A DNA stretch of 64,000 nt, taken from DASRJW01 sp964567755. Lineage in GTDB: Bacteria > Krumholzibacteriota > Krumholzibacteriia > G020349025. The DNA lies in NCBI GenBank assembly GCA_964567755.1, contig CAZMNW010000005.1, positions 1 through 64,000 of the forward strand, in the 5' to 3' direction. Under the pieces are notes generated by a model that saw nothing but the letters and a program-made list of their open reading frames with translations, had not been told where the DNA came from and made no database searches. Made by a program: the position numbers and the translations under genes. Positions 1 through 9,210 of the stretch are shown piece after piece. Each line of letters begins with the position of its first letter. Position 1 is the stretch's first letter.

Positions 1-29
1 CCGTGGGCCCAGTTCCTGGACCGTCTGCA

Positions 30-458
30 TCAGTGCCCTCCGTCGCTCTCGGGCAGATCGATCCCCAGGAGCTGTGAGAGTTTTTTTTGGACTGCGACCA
101 ACGCTTCGGCGCGCTCGGCGCGCGCACGGAGTCGATGGACAGCGCGCTCGAGCTCCGCAATGCGTTTATCCCGCGGGTCTGGCTGCCGGCCCTTCGGGCC
201 GCGCCTCTTCGCCGACAGCCCGGCCAGCTCGCCGCGAGCACGAGCCCCCCGCCAAGTCGCCAGGTGCGACGAGTACAGCCCCTCACGCCGCAACAACGCT
301 CCCAACTCCCCCGACTTGCTGCAGGAGTCGGCCTCTTGCAGAACCCGGCGCTTGTACTCCGCGGTGAACCGTCGTCGCACTACCTTGGCCGACACCTCGA
401 CCTCCCGCACTGCAGCATTGACTCCCGGCTCTTGGGACATCTTCGACCTCTCAGGCAC
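30..458 (-). CDS. IS3-type transposase OrfA-like protein
   Basis: This 142-residue basic protein has the layout of the first reading frame of IS3-group transposases. An N-terminal helix-turn-helix region (about residues 28-75, RRRFTAEYKRRVLQEAD onwards) is followed by a basic linker (KRRGPKGRQPD) and a C-terminal leucine-rich coiled coil (RIAELERAVHRLRARAERAEA). The catalytic DDE frame would lie downstream on the minus strand, beyond base 1, so the element is cut by the window edge. An alternative start is the internal ATG at residue 7. The orphan arrangement beside two kinases suggests an insertion, but no terminal inverted repeat was identified with confidence. The family assignment rests on recognisable OrfA features, not on a catalytic motif. 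Confidence 0.7.
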   Translation of the reverse strand: MPERSKMSQEPGVNAAVREVEVSAKVVRRRFTAEYKRRVLQEADSCSKSGELGALLRREGLYSSHLATWRGARARGELAGLSAKRRGPKGRQPDPRDKRIAELERAVHRLRARAERAEALVAVQKKLSQLLGIDLPESDGGH

Positions 459-587
459 CCTCTACATTAAATCCTCGGAGGTCTGCTGTCTCATCCACGT
501 TGGCAGAGAGGGACCCTCAAGGCACGACGAGAATAGCTGGGCTTGAACTGGACAAGCACGATCGAACATACTCACGATGCTACCGAA

Positions 588-626
588 GTGGCCGCTTTTG
601 AAACGTTCCTCCGTGGCCGCTTTTGA
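588..626. repeat. Two direct copies of a 14-base motif, possible IS end
   Basis: The 14-mer GTGGCCGCTTTTGA occurs at 588-601 and again at 613-626, followed by GTGTTCGGTGACA. Spaced short repeats of this kind are typical of terminal regions of IS21-type elements. No IstA or IstB gene is visible nearby, so this would be a solo end or a relic. The family link is inferred from appearance only. Confidence 0.35.
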
Positions 627-701
627 GTGTTCGGTGACAGCCAGCGCCGAGCTTTCCCGTCACCTCGTAGTGCCCAGGCTGCGTCCGCGCATCGAGGATC
701 T

Positions 702-3359
702 TCAGAATGCACCATCCAGCACGTACACGTCGCCGGCATCGGTGTCGCGTGTGAAGATCACGCGCCGTCCATCGGGAGACCAGCCGCCATTGTGCACATG
801 CCAGCGTCCTTCGCCGTGGGTGATCATCTCTACAGGCCCGGCTGCACGCGGCAACCGGTTCGCTCCGGGTCTTTCGAGACGCAAGATGTGCAAATTCATG
901 TTGTAGTGGCTGAGTGAGCTGACGTAGCTCAAAGCACTGCCGTCGAATGCCAGCTCCACCTCGGCATGGGACGTTTCCAGCAAGAGCTCCTCTTCACCGC
1001 TGTCGAGATCGACGGCACGAAGCTCCTGTGCTGCTTCGTCGGTGATCGGAGTGTAGATGATGCGGCGTGAGTCTCCGTACCAATTGTAGCTGCTCACGTC
1101 GTCCAGTAGCTTGCGGACTTCCCCGCCTTGGGAAGGGATCGCGAACAGGGCTCGTCCCGCTTCACTATTCGCGACGAAGCCGATCCATTTTCCATCGGGG
1201 GACCAGCGTAGCCGCCACATCGCCGGGAGCGCATCGGTGAGCTTCCGGGCGGCGCCACCCTCGGCGGCCACCACCCAGAGCGACGTCTTGCCGCCCTCGT
1301 TGGAAGTGAAGACGATTTCACGCCCGTCGGGAGACCAATCGGGAAACCCGTCGTCACCCTCCCGCTGCGTGAGCTGGCGTTCGATACGGCTCTCCAGATC
1401 GAGAAGCCAGATCTTTGCATTCCCCGTGCGGGTCGAAGAGTACGCTACGCGCCTGCCATCGGGAGAGAATCGGGCCCCAAAGTTGTCGTGCGTGTGTGAG
1501 GTGAGACGCTCTTCCTCCGTGCCATCCAGGTTTTGTGTGAAGAGATCCGTTTGATGGCTGAAGGTCTCGTACAGGATGCGGCCATCGCGCGCCATCACCG
1601 GTCCTCCAAAGGAGTCGACCGTCGTCAATTGGCGACGCCTCCCCGTTGCCACTTCCACCGCCCACAAGCCACCGGAACCGTAGATCAGGCTGCGCCCATC
1701 GGGAGACCAGCACACGAGCAAGCTCGCGACTTCCTCTTCCCAAACCGGCTGCAACTCACCGCCTCCCGCAGGCATCACGAACAGTGTGCTGTGGGCGAGG
1801 TCGGAGCGGCAAAAGGCAACCTGGGCGCCCGAAAACGACACGGCCGCCGCGAAGTCATTGTGGCCTCGGGGTGGATCGGTCAAGCGCTCCTCCGTGCGTG
1901 TCGCGAGATCGATCTTCCAGATGGCCATGCGACTTTCCTCGTCTCTACGGGTGAAGTACAGCGTCCGTCCATCGGGAGACCAAGGGAAGCTGCCCAGGGT
2001 TGAGTAGATTGCACCGTCCATAGGCGAGATCCCAATGTCCACCAGCTTCTGCACGCCCCCCCCGAGTGGCGGGACGAGGTAGATGCTGCACTTCTGCTCC
2101 CGGTTCGATGTGAATGCGATCCAACGGTTGTCCGGCGACCAGCGTGGAAGCAAGTCGTCGGCAGGGTTCTCGACCACACACACCGGGTCGCCTCCCGCCG
2201 AGGAGACGATGAAGACGTCCATGGACCCGGCGGAGTGCGAATAGGCAAAGAAGCTGCCGTCGGGAGACCAGCTGCCCGCCATTTCGAAACCCACGAGGCT
2301 CGTCATAGGGAGGGTCGTCACGGCGAGCTCCGGTGCGGATGGCGTACCTCGGAAGAAGGCGAAATAGACCAGCGCTGCCATCGCACCCGTGGCAATTCCC
2401 ACCCAAGGCCAAGGCGAACGACGGATTGCCTGGCCGGCGGGCATTCTCGGTGCTTCGCGCGACGCCGTTCCCGAGACGACGGCCTCGATGTCGCCCGATT
2501 CCACTTCCTTCTGCAGGCCTTCCAGCTCGTTGCATACGTCGCGCGCCGTTTGGAAGCGTTTGTCCGGGCTCTTCTCGAGACAGCGTCCAATGACCCGCGC
2601 CAGATGGCGTGGCAGCGTCGCCTTGTGCTGCGTCACTGGACGCGGCGAATCCCTCAAAATGGACGAGATCGTGGAGATCGGCGTATCCCCCTGGAAGGGT
2701 CGCTCTCCCGTTGCCATCTCGTACAGCACCACACCGAGCGAGAAGATGTCCGTCCGATGGTCCAGAGGCTTCCCCCCGGCTTGCTCCGGCGACATGTACG
2801 AGACGGTGCCGAAGATCGCGCCTTCTTCCGTGACGCCCTGATCGCCGACGACCGTGGCCGTGGCCTCCTGGGATCGGTCCGATGATGGCGCGAAGAGCTT
2901 CGCCAAGCCGAAATCGAGAACCTTCACCCGTCCATCCTGATCCAGCATGATGTTCGACGGTTTGAGGTCCCGGTGGGTGATCCCCTTCGTGTGAGCGCTG
3001 CTGAGCGCATCCGCCAGTGGGATGGCGATTTCGAAAAAGCGCTCCAAAGAGAAGCCCCTGCCGGGAACGAGCTCCGAGAGCATCTTGCCTTCCACGAGCT
3101 CCATCGTGATGAAGTGCTGGTCGTCGATCACCTCCACCGAGTGGATCGTCACGATATTGGGGTGCTTCAGAGCTGCCACGGCCCGGGCCTCGCGCTCGAA
3201 ACGCCGCACGCGCTCGGGATGCTTGGCCGAGTCGTCTGGGAGGAGCTTGAGCGCAACGTCGCGGCCTAGCTTCGTGTCCCGGGCGCGGTAAACCTCACCC
3301 ATCCCCCCCTTGCCGATCCTCTCGACGATCTTGTAGTGACCCAGCTTCTTGCTGATCAT
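702..3359 (-). CDS. Hanks-type Ser/Thr kinase with C-terminal WSPDG propeller
   Basis: This 885-residue membrane protein has a cytosolic N-terminal eukaryotic-type kinase domain (about 8-280). The kinase features are all present: a glycine-rich loop GKGGMGEVY, the ATP-binding Lys in VALK (38), HRDLKPSN with catalytic Asp131, DFG at 149-151 and the SPEQ activation-segment end. A single hydrophobic segment (about 317-335) follows. The outside part (about 340-885) is a TolB/WD40-like beta-propeller with at least eight PD40 repeats, each carrying a W-S-P-D-G/N core. The kinase should therefore be active, and the propeller probably senses or binds a ligand or partner; the ligand is unknown. Several WSPDG-coding stretches are nearly identical at DNA level (TCCATCGGGAGAC on the plus strand). 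It is divergent from the TPR kinase at 3771, with about 410 bp between them. Confidence 0.9.
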   Translation of the reverse strand: MISKKLGHYKIVERIGKGGMGEVYRARDTKLGRDVALKLLPDDSAKHPERVRRFEREARAVAALKHPNIVTIHSVEVIDDQHFITMELVEGKMLSELVPGRGFSLERFFEIAIPLADALSSAHTKGITHRDLKPSNIMLDQDGRVKVLDFGLAKLFAPSSDRSQEATATVVGDQGVTEEGAIFGTVSYMSPEQAGGKPLDHRTDIFSLGVVLYEMATGERPFQGDTPISTISSILRDSPRPVTQHKATLPRHLARVIGRCLEKSPDKRFQTARDVCNELEGLQKEVESGDIEAVVSGTASREAPRMPAGQAIRRSPWPWVGIATGAMAALVYFAFFRGTPSAPELAVTTLPMTSLVGFEMAGSWSPDGSFFAYSHSAGSMDVFIVSSAGGDPVCVVENPADDLLPRWSPDNRWIAFTSNREQKCSIYLVPPLGGGVQKLVDIGISPMDGAIYSTLGSFPWSPDGRTLYFTRRDEESRMAIWKIDLATRTEERLTDPPRGHNDFAAAVSFSGAQVAFCRSDLAHSTLFVMPAGGGELQPVWEEEVASLLVCWSPDGRSLIYGSGGLWAVEVATGRRRQLTTVDSFGGPVMARDGRILYETFSHQTDLFTQNLDGTEEERLTSHTHDNFGARFSPDGRRVAYSSTRTGNAKIWLLDLESRIERQLTQREGDDGFPDWSPDGREIVFTSNEGGKTSLWVVAAEGGAARKLTDALPAMWRLRWSPDGKWIGFVANSEAGRALFAIPSQGGEVRKLLDDVSSYNWYGDSRRIIYTPITDEAAQELRAVDLDSGEEELLLETSHAEVELAFDGSALSYVSSLSHYNMNLHILRLERPGANRLPRAAGPVEMITHGEGRWHVHNGGWSPDGRRVIFTRDTDAGDVYVLDGAF

Positions 3360-3437
3360 CTGGTCCCGACTCCTTCAGTGAAGGCAATCGACGAGGGACC
3401 CCGGCGACTCTGGCCGGGAGATCTTATCGCCCGGAGA

Positions 3438-3491
3438 TCACCTAGGACCAGAGGCGTCCGAAGACACGCGCCGTCCATCGGGGGACCGCCA
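3438..3491 (-). pseudogene. Remnant of a WSPDG propeller repeat
   Basis: On the minus strand these bases read W-R-S-P-D-G-R-R-V and then run into a TGA stop. The plus-strand stretch 3463-3487 nearly repeats 758-781, the last propeller blade of the adjacent kinase. The fragment sits just upstream of that kinase. It looks like the tail of a former second propeller gene, or a short duplication made by recombination between the repeats. Confidence 0.4.
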
Positions 3492-3770
3492 CACCACAAC
3501 GCGTAACAGTTTTTGAGCAGTTTTTCGACTGGCACGTGCCCTGAGCTCTTGCATCGCCAGAGCCTTCAGGGCGACGTTCGAGTAAAGCGTGAACGCACTT
3601 GCGCGGCTCGCACCGCGCCAGTAATCTCTTGTGTTGTTTGAAGATGGCCCCGCCTAGCAGCTGGCGCTTCGTCCTTTCGAACTGGAGGCGCGTGTTTCAG
3701 ACCGTTAGCCGCCAGGTCTACGGTCCATCCCACAGTCAGTCAGGCACCTAGGGAGCGAACGGAGCGTCTC

Positions 3771-6185
3771 GTGAGTGTCGAGCGCGGACAGATGCTCTCC
3801 CACTACCGGCTCCTCGAGAAGATCGGCGAGGGGGGCATGGGTGTGGTGTGGAAGGCGGAGGACACTGTCCTCAACCGAACCGTCGCCATCAAGGTCCTGC
3901 CCGCCGATCTCGCGTTAGATGAAGAGCGCCGCAAGATGTTCCTCGACGAGGCGCGGCTAGCGGCATCGGTGAGTCACGCACACATCGTCCAGGTCCATGA
4001 GCTCGGGCGCGAGGGCGACCTCGACTTCATCGTGATGGAGTACATCGAGGGGCAGCCGCTCAGCAAGCTGCTGCATGGACGTCCGCTCCCGCCGGACAAG
4101 GTGGCCGACTGGGGTTTGCAGGTGGCCGAAGGCCTGGCGCGTGCGCATCGAAAGGGTCTCATCCACCGGGACCTGAAACCCGCCAACATCCTGGTCACGC
4201 CGGACGGCGAGGTGAAGATCGTCGATTTCGGGCTCGCGACCCTCTTCTCTCGGTGGGAGACGACTGCGACCTCCACGCGCACGCTGACCGAGGCAGGATC
4301 GGTGGAGACGCGCAAGGAGATCGCCGGCACGCTGCCCTACATGTCGCCGGAGCAGGTGCGCGGCGAGAAGCTCGATGCCCGGAGCGACATCTTTTCCTTC
4401 GGCACGGTGCTCTACGAGATGACGACGGGACAGCGGCCGTTCACTGGTGCCAGGCCCGCCGATATTGTCCAGGAGATTCTCAGGAGCCAGCCCACCCCGG
4501 TGCAGAAGCTCGTTCCGAAGGTACCTCTCGATCTCGGCCGGATCATCGAGAAGGCGCTCGCCAGGCGGGCAACTGACCGTTACCAGACGATGGAGGACTT
4601 GGCGGTAGACCTCCGGCGCTTGGGGCGGGACCTGGAGTCTGGTTCCTCGCCATCATACGAAGACCTGAAGGGTAAGCGGTCTGCCGCCCAGCAGAAGAAG
4701 CACCGAGCCATCCTGCTTGCAGCGTTGCCCCTATTGGTGGTTCTTGCTGCCCTTGCTTGGCTCAAGGTGGCTCGGAAGGGGCAGACCGAATCGGATGCGC
4801 GCACCGTCCTGATCCTGCCCCTGGAGGTCCGGGGCGAGACCGACCCGTACGTGGGCCGTGCTCTTGCCGAAGCGATCGCGATCAATCTTGCGCAGGCGAA
4901 GAACCTCACCGTGCTGCCGGTGCCGGCGAAGAATACGAATACAGAACCTCTTGAGGAAACGCGGCATGCCAGGAAGCTGGGAGCGGGCTACCTCCTGAGG
5001 GGCAGCGCGCTGCAGGATAGTGAGAACGTGCACGTGAGCGTGAGTCTTGTAGACGTATCCAAGAACCGCATTCGGTGGGGTGTACAGAAAGACGTTCCCA
5101 ATGATGGGCTCTCGTCACTGGCGGCTTCCCTTGCCCGCGATGTGGTATCCAAGATCGGGGGACGCCTACCGACAATGTACGGCCGACCTCTATCGGAGAG
5201 CCTACGCCGGGGTCCGGTCCTGGACGGATCCCTCCTGCTGGCCGACGCTGTGGGAGCGCTACTCCGCCACGAGACCGATGCGGCGCTCTCTGCAACGCAA
5301 CGCCTTCTCGAGCTTTTCCCAGACGAACTCGAGGCCCATGTCCTGCGCACCGAGGCTCTCCAGTTGGCCTGGCTCAGAGAGCCGGCGTCCCCGGACGCGC
5401 GCAGGGCCTGCGAACAGTCCATCGCAGCTATGGAGCGCGTGGATCCTCAGAGCCCGTACCCCGACTTCTATCGTGCCTGGTTTCTGAAAAACAGTCCGCG
5501 CGCTCCCGAAGCGATCGAAGGATTCAACCAGCTCCTCACTCGCGGAGACCTGACCTCTCTGGCGACGCAATGGGTGTTGATGCACCGTTCGGAGGCGGAA
5601 AGCTTCCTCGGAGAATTCGATAAAGCTCAGGCCGATCTGGAAGAGGCGATACGCCTCGATCCACTCAACGCGGGCAATCACAAATTCTTGAGCATGACAC
5701 TTCGGCGCGCCGGCCGCCTCGAAGAGGCGGTGGCACGTGCGGAACAGGCGATTGCTCTCGACCCAGCCGACGTGCAGTCGTTCACGGCGAAGGCAAGTGC
5801 GTTGCTGGAGTCCGGAAGGTACGAGGAAGCGGCCAAGGCGTTCGAGCCCGAGTGTCGCGCACGGCCTAGGCAACCCTTACTTGCGCGGTGGGCGATATCC
5901 CTGTACAGAGCTGGGCAGGCGTCGGAGGCGTCGATCGCGGCGCAGAAAGCCGCTTCCCTGCCGGAAACAGCGTCAGGCCAGTACAATCTCGCGTGCTTCT
6001 CGGCCGTGAGAGGAGATCGAGAAAAGGCAATGACGTATCTCCAGCGGGCTGTCGCCCTAGGGTTTGCGAACGAGATCGTCACCAAGGACCCCGACCTCGA
6101 ATCACTCCGCGGCAGGCCTGAATTCGAGGCCATCGTCGCCGAAGTCAACCGACGCATCCAAGCACGCAGCGAGCCTCGCCGCTGA
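3771..6185 (+). CDS. Hanks-type Ser/Thr kinase with TPR sensor region
   Basis: This 804-residue protein starts at GTG. The kinase domain (about 10-285) has GEGGMGVVW, Lys41 in VAIK, HRDLKPAN with catalytic Asp134, DFG at 152-154 and SPEQ, so catalysis looks intact. After a hydrophobic segment (about 313-333) comes a region of about 130 residues beginning RTVLILPLEV. It resembles the small domain between kinase or cyclase modules and TPRs in TolB/FlgO-type architectures. TPR units follow (about 550-790), for example FDKAQADLEEAIRLDP and LEEAVARAEQAIALDP. The kinase phosphorylates unknown targets, and the TPR part probably docks partners. It is divergent from the propeller kinase and may form a signalling locus with it and with the STAS-like gene downstream. 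Confidence 0.88.
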   Translation: MSVERGQMLSHYRLLEKIGEGGMGVVWKAEDTVLNRTVAIKVLPADLALDEERRKMFLDEARLAASVSHAHIVQVHELGREGDLDFIVMEYIEGQPLSKLLHGRPLPPDKVADWGLQVAEGLARAHRKGLIHRDLKPANILVTPDGEVKIVDFGLATLFSRWETTATSTRTLTEAGSVETRKEIAGTLPYMSPEQVRGEKLDARSDIFSFGTVLYEMTTGQRPFTGARPADIVQEILRSQPTPVQKLVPKVPLDLGRIIEKALARRATDRYQTMEDLAVDLRRLGRDLESGSSPSYEDLKGKRSAAQQKKHRAILLAALPLLVVLAALAWLKVARKGQTESDARTVLILPLEVRGETDPYVGRALAEAIAINLAQAKNLTVLPVPAKNTNTEPLEETRHARKLGAGYLLRGSALQDSENVHVSVSLVDVSKNRIRWGVQKDVPNDGLSSLAASLARDVVSKIGGRLPTMYGRPLSESLRRGPVLDGSLLLADAVGALLRHETDAALSATQRLLELFPDELEAHVLRTEALQLAWLREPASPDARRACEQSIAAMERVDPQSPYPDFYRAWFLKNSPRAPEAIEGFNQLLTRGDLTSLATQWVLMHRSEAESFLGEFDKAQADLEEAIRLDPLNAGNHKFLSMTLRRAGRLEEAVARAEQAIALDPADVQSFTAKASALLESGRYEEAAKAFEPECRARPRQPLLARWAISLYRAGQASEASIAAQKAASLPETASGQYNLACFSAVRGDREKAMTYLQRAVALGFANEIVTKDPDLESLRGRPEFEAIVAEVNRRIQARSEPRR

Positions 6186-6361
6186 TGGAGTTTCTGCCGC
6201 CTTGATCAGAAACCGACGCCACGCCTACGTTCGCCCACGCTTCCTCTTCTGGTAGGGCGACTCGGGAATCCTGCAGTTTCACCAACCCTGGAGCCCGAGC
6301 TCATGCCCGATATGATCGAGGAGGCGCGGCAGGCGCTGGCTGAGGTTTCGGGGGCTCCGAA

Positions 6362-6787
6362 GTGAAACGCTGGGGCAAGATCACGACCCGGGTCCGGGCC
6401 ATCAAATCGTTCTTCTGGAAGCCAAAGGCCAGCGTCGAGCTGCGGCGTGTTGGCGAGGTGGGCGTACTCACGCTCAAGGGAACGTTCTTCCGCCCGAGCG
6501 ACGCCGAAGCGACAAGGGCAGGGGTTCAGGAGCTGCTCCTAGACATGGATACGAGAGCTTTCATCCTGAATCTCCGAGACGCGGTTTTTCTCGATAAAGG
6601 GGCTATTCGCGAGCTCCTCGAACTTCTGATCGAACAGGAGAAGTCGACGCGGCGAGTTCGGATAGTGAATGTGAAGCCAGTTGCGCGGACGCGCTGGTGG
6701 CACGACGAATGGGACGATCGCTTGTTCGGGCAGCCCTACGAGGATGAAGTCCAAGCGCTTGACGCCGTTCGACAAGAGCAAGCGTGA
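6362..6787 (+). CDS. STAS-like small protein
   Basis: This 141-residue protein starts at GTG. After a basic N-terminus, residues about 30-110 have the pattern of STAS/anti-sigma-antagonist folds: strand (VGVLTLKGTF), helix (SDAEATRAGVQELLLD), strand (RAFILNLRDAVFLDKG), then helix and strand. The usual D-S/T-S-G phosphorylation site is replaced by D-K-G-A, so it is probably not a phosphorylatable antagonist. A 20-codon frame beginning at 6303 ends four bases into this gene (GTGA overlap) and could be a leader peptide or the remnant of another gene. The position just after a Ser/Thr kinase is suggestive of a signalling role. The fold call is by pattern only. Confidence 0.55.
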   Translation: MKRWGKITTRVRAIKSFFWKPKASVELRRVGEVGVLTLKGTFFRPSDAEATRAGVQELLLDMDTRAFILNLRDAVFLDKGAIRELLELLIEQEKSTRRVRIVNVKPVARTRWWHDEWDDRLFGQPYEDEVQALDAVRQEQA

Positions 6788-6825
6788 GGCATCTGAGAGC
6801 GAGATATCGGACTCGCTTCGGGGAC

Positions 6826-7352
6826 TTTAGCAGACTGCTAAAAACCTCGCTTTCCCAGGAATACGGATCGTATGCAGAAAGGAGTCGGTGCTTTCTAAGA
6901 GCAGGAGGAGGCCGATGCGAGGCGAAGACGTTCAGTAGAGTGGGATGCGGAATTAGATCTCAGCGAAAGAGCGTGCACCGTCCGATCATCCGCTTCGGCT
7001 GATCCGGACGCTCACGAATGCGGCGCTGGCGAAACTATCTCTGCTCTTCGAAAGATTTACTCGAAGACGGGCAGCCCGTAGATCGCTCCCGAAAGACTCC
7101 TTCGAAGTTCTGTTGCTGCAGGTTCTGTACACGCTCCGCAGCGTTGTGGGTGCTGATGGAGCAGTTGAAGTGCAACACGATGTTCCGTTGCTTTGCGGGC
7201 TCAGCATGGGTGACGCGGTTTGGGTGCCAACGGTGTTCACGATAATCGCGACCAGGTGCTGCAGGTAACGTGCACGTCAGGACGAACCTCGGAACCAGAA
7301 CTCGGCACGGATAAATCCATTGCCGTGGCTGGTTTTTCAACAGCCTGTTGAA
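6826..7352 (+). mobile_element. Decayed insertion sequence with hairpin ends
   Basis: The left end is a perfect 8+1+8 palindrome (6826-6842, arm TTTAGCAG) followed by AAACC. The right end is the inverted counterpart: GGTTTTT followed by an 8+1+8 palindrome (7336-7352, arm TTCAACAG). Both ends share CAG-N-CTG and an A-rich run ending in ACC when read inward. Between them lies a degraded transposase N-terminus. The element is about 0.53 kb, so most of the transposase is deleted. Confidence 0.6.
6915..7263 (+). pseudogene. IS5/IS1182-like transposase N-terminal remnant
   Basis: Reading across frames recovers the start of a familiar transposase: MRGEDVQ, then stops, then SDHPLRLIRTLTNAALAKLS, LLFER, SKTGSP, a stop, IAPERLLRS, LLLQVLYTLRS, LMEQLKCNTMFRCFAG, LSMGDAVWVPTVFT. 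These match the order of the N-terminal domain (DUF772 type) of IS5/IS1182-group transposases. At least three in-frame stops and several frameshifts are needed, and the DDE catalytic part is missing. It is not functional. It lies inside the hairpin-bounded element 6826-7352. Confidence 0.7.
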
Positions 7353-7464
7353 CGGTTCCTGGCGCGTTGTACACGAACTATTTTCGTAAAAGTTTTCGCG
7401 CGTGACAAAGGGGTTTCAGCTCAGTTTCTGAGACCAATCGTTACAAGCCCCCGGCTGCATGCAT

Positions 7465-8139
7465 TCAGCTCCAGGAAACTATGTAGCGGCTGCGATCCAA
7501 GCGATGCATCATCTCGTCCCTGCCCCGGGACGAGACGCGCGCGTAGATGGCCGTCGATCGGATCGAGCTGTGCCCCAGGAGGTCTGCCACGTACTCGAGG
7601 CCGAAGCCCTCCTCGAGCGAGTGCACAGCGATGGAATGCCGCAACGAGTGCGACGCAACCGAAGGAGGCAGTCCCGCTTCGGCTGCGTACCGCTTGAAGA
7701 GCTGCTGCACGCGGAGAACGGTCAAGCCCCGCTGATTCGTCGATTGACGGCCAGTGAAGAGGAATGGCCCCCGATCCGGGCGACTGCGGAGATGCCGCCG
7801 TACCGGTCCCACGAGATCCGCTGGCAGCGGGTACTCCTTCGGGTGCCCGGCCTTGGCGCGCCGAATCTGGATGCGCCGGCGGCTCAGGTCGAGGTCATCG
7901 ATGAGGAGCCTCGTCACCTCCACGGCCCGCAGGCCGAAGCGGTACGCGAGCCCGAACAGCACGATGTCGCGCTGGCTCCCGCTGGCGTGGACGACCTTTC
8001 GGAAGCGTCCCAGCTCGTCCTGGGTGAGGTATCGCGGGAGCGGTGGCTCAGGGGGTCGGCCGCGTTTCCGGCCTCGTCCGGCCCATGTCGAGATCGGGGT
8101 TACGGTGCGTCGAGTTATAGATTTCTGCGCTCGTTGCAT
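7465..8139 (-). CDS. Short tyrosine recombinase
   Basis: This is a 224-residue protein if it starts at the ATG at 8139, which has a good AGGAGG seven bases upstream; a longer frame begins at 8175. It is essentially only the catalytic domain of phage-integrase-type recombinases. Visible active-site residues are Arg in GLRAVEV (71), Lys in RAKAG (96), His-x-x-Arg in HSLRH (164/167), His in LGHSS (190) and nucleophile Tyr in AIYARV (199). The usual N-terminal SAM-like core-binding domain is absent; only about 40 basic residues precede the domain. It therefore probably binds DNA differently from XerC/D, as small element-encoded recombinases do. It lies at the left side of the mobile region. Confidence 0.85.
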   Translation of the reverse strand: MQRAQKSITRRTVTPISTWAGRGRKRGRPPEPPLPRYLTQDELGRFRKVVHASGSQRDIVLFGLAYRFGLRAVEVTRLLIDDLDLSRRRIQIRRAKAGHPKEYPLPADLVGPVRRHLRSRPDRGPFLFTGRQSTNQRGLTVLRVQQLFKRYAAEAGLPPSVASHSLRHSIAVHSLEEGFGLEYVADLLGHSSIRSTAIYARVSSRGRDEMMHRLDRSRYIVSWS

Positions 8140-8379
8140 GTTTGGTCCTCCTCGAACGGCGGCATGTAGGGGCAACAGCAGCCCTTCCGCCCAGACTGAG
8201 TTATATATTCTATCCTATATTCTATAACTGATCCGGTCCCCCAACAAGGGGGAGTCGAGTCATGACACCGACGCCAACCCACACCCCCTGGCCCGTCGGC
8301 GCAGCCCAGAGAATTCCTTGGTTGAATGCCGGTATTCGATTTTGGTCCATTGTTTCAGGACAAATCGACGCGTGCTTGA

Positions 8380-8962
8380 ACTCGAAAAGTCACGCCCGGT
8401 GAGATCGACCCGCGGCGGCTCTTCACGGTCCAACAGCCTGAGCCCTTGGGTTCACGAGATCGGGCGCTTGTCGCCGTGGCGTATGTCACAGGTCTCCGAC
8501 GCGCTGAGTTCGTGGCACTTGACCTCGAGGATCTCGATGGTGACGAACTGAGTGCACCGAGGCAGGGGCCGCAAGGATCGGTTGGTTTACATCGGCCCCG
8601 CAGAGGCCGTTCTCAAGATGTGGCTCAAAGCGCGAGGGAAGGCGCCTGGCGCGTTGTTCTGTCCAGCCCCATGGCAAAAGGTTCGCATTGCTCGTCTATG
8701 CGCTGGAGCGGTGGTGTGTGCTTTCAAGCGCTTGTCAACTTTGGCAGGTGTGGAGCGGTTCACTCCTCACGACCTTCGGCGGACCTTCATTTCGACACTC
8801 CTTGACAGGGGTGCCGACCTGGCGACGGTCCAGAGCCTGGCTGGGCATGCGTCAGTGTCCACGACGACACGTTACGACCGGAGGGGCAACGAAACGAAGC
8901 GGCGGACCGTCCAGTTGCTGGCGGTGCCAGCCTTGGAGCTCACATGCGGTATCGGCGACTGA
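8380..8962 (+). pseudogene. Frameshifted tyrosine recombinase
   Basis: The frame from 8380 carries the first half of an integrase catalytic domain (RALVAVAYVTGLRRAEFVAL then DLEDLDGDEL). At about 8551 the reading shifts by one base into VHRGRGRKDRLVYIGPAEA and continues to 8962 with HDLRRTF, AGHASVSTTTRYD and a C-terminal tail. Together they hold all the catalytic residues: Arg, Lys, His-x-x-Arg, His and Tyr. A stop at 8377 precedes the open part, so the N-terminus is lost or also shifted. Unless programmed frameshifting occurs, for which no slippery site is visible, the gene is dead. Confidence 0.7.
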
Positions 8963-9210
8963 CGAGAATTCGCATTCTCGCCAGTGCCCCACTACTTGAC
9001 TCCTCGATGTCAAGTGCGCTCGCGTGCGACTTTACCTGTGCCACCTTAAATGTTATGCCGCGCAAGAGAGTCACCTTGTGGGGAGATCGAGAACAAGGAC
9101 GCCGAGTAGACAATGTTGTCTCGGCCGTCTCACTACTCGACTGACTCGTCACGCACTCTCAATTGACTGCCAGGACGCTCTATAGGCCCACCAGATTAGA
9201 AGATATGCCA

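Noticed and set aside
702..2300. A CRISPR-like array suggested by the repeated TCCATCGGGAGAC string
   Set aside because: The repeats are codons for WSPDG blades inside one open frame, with unequal spacing and coding spacers.
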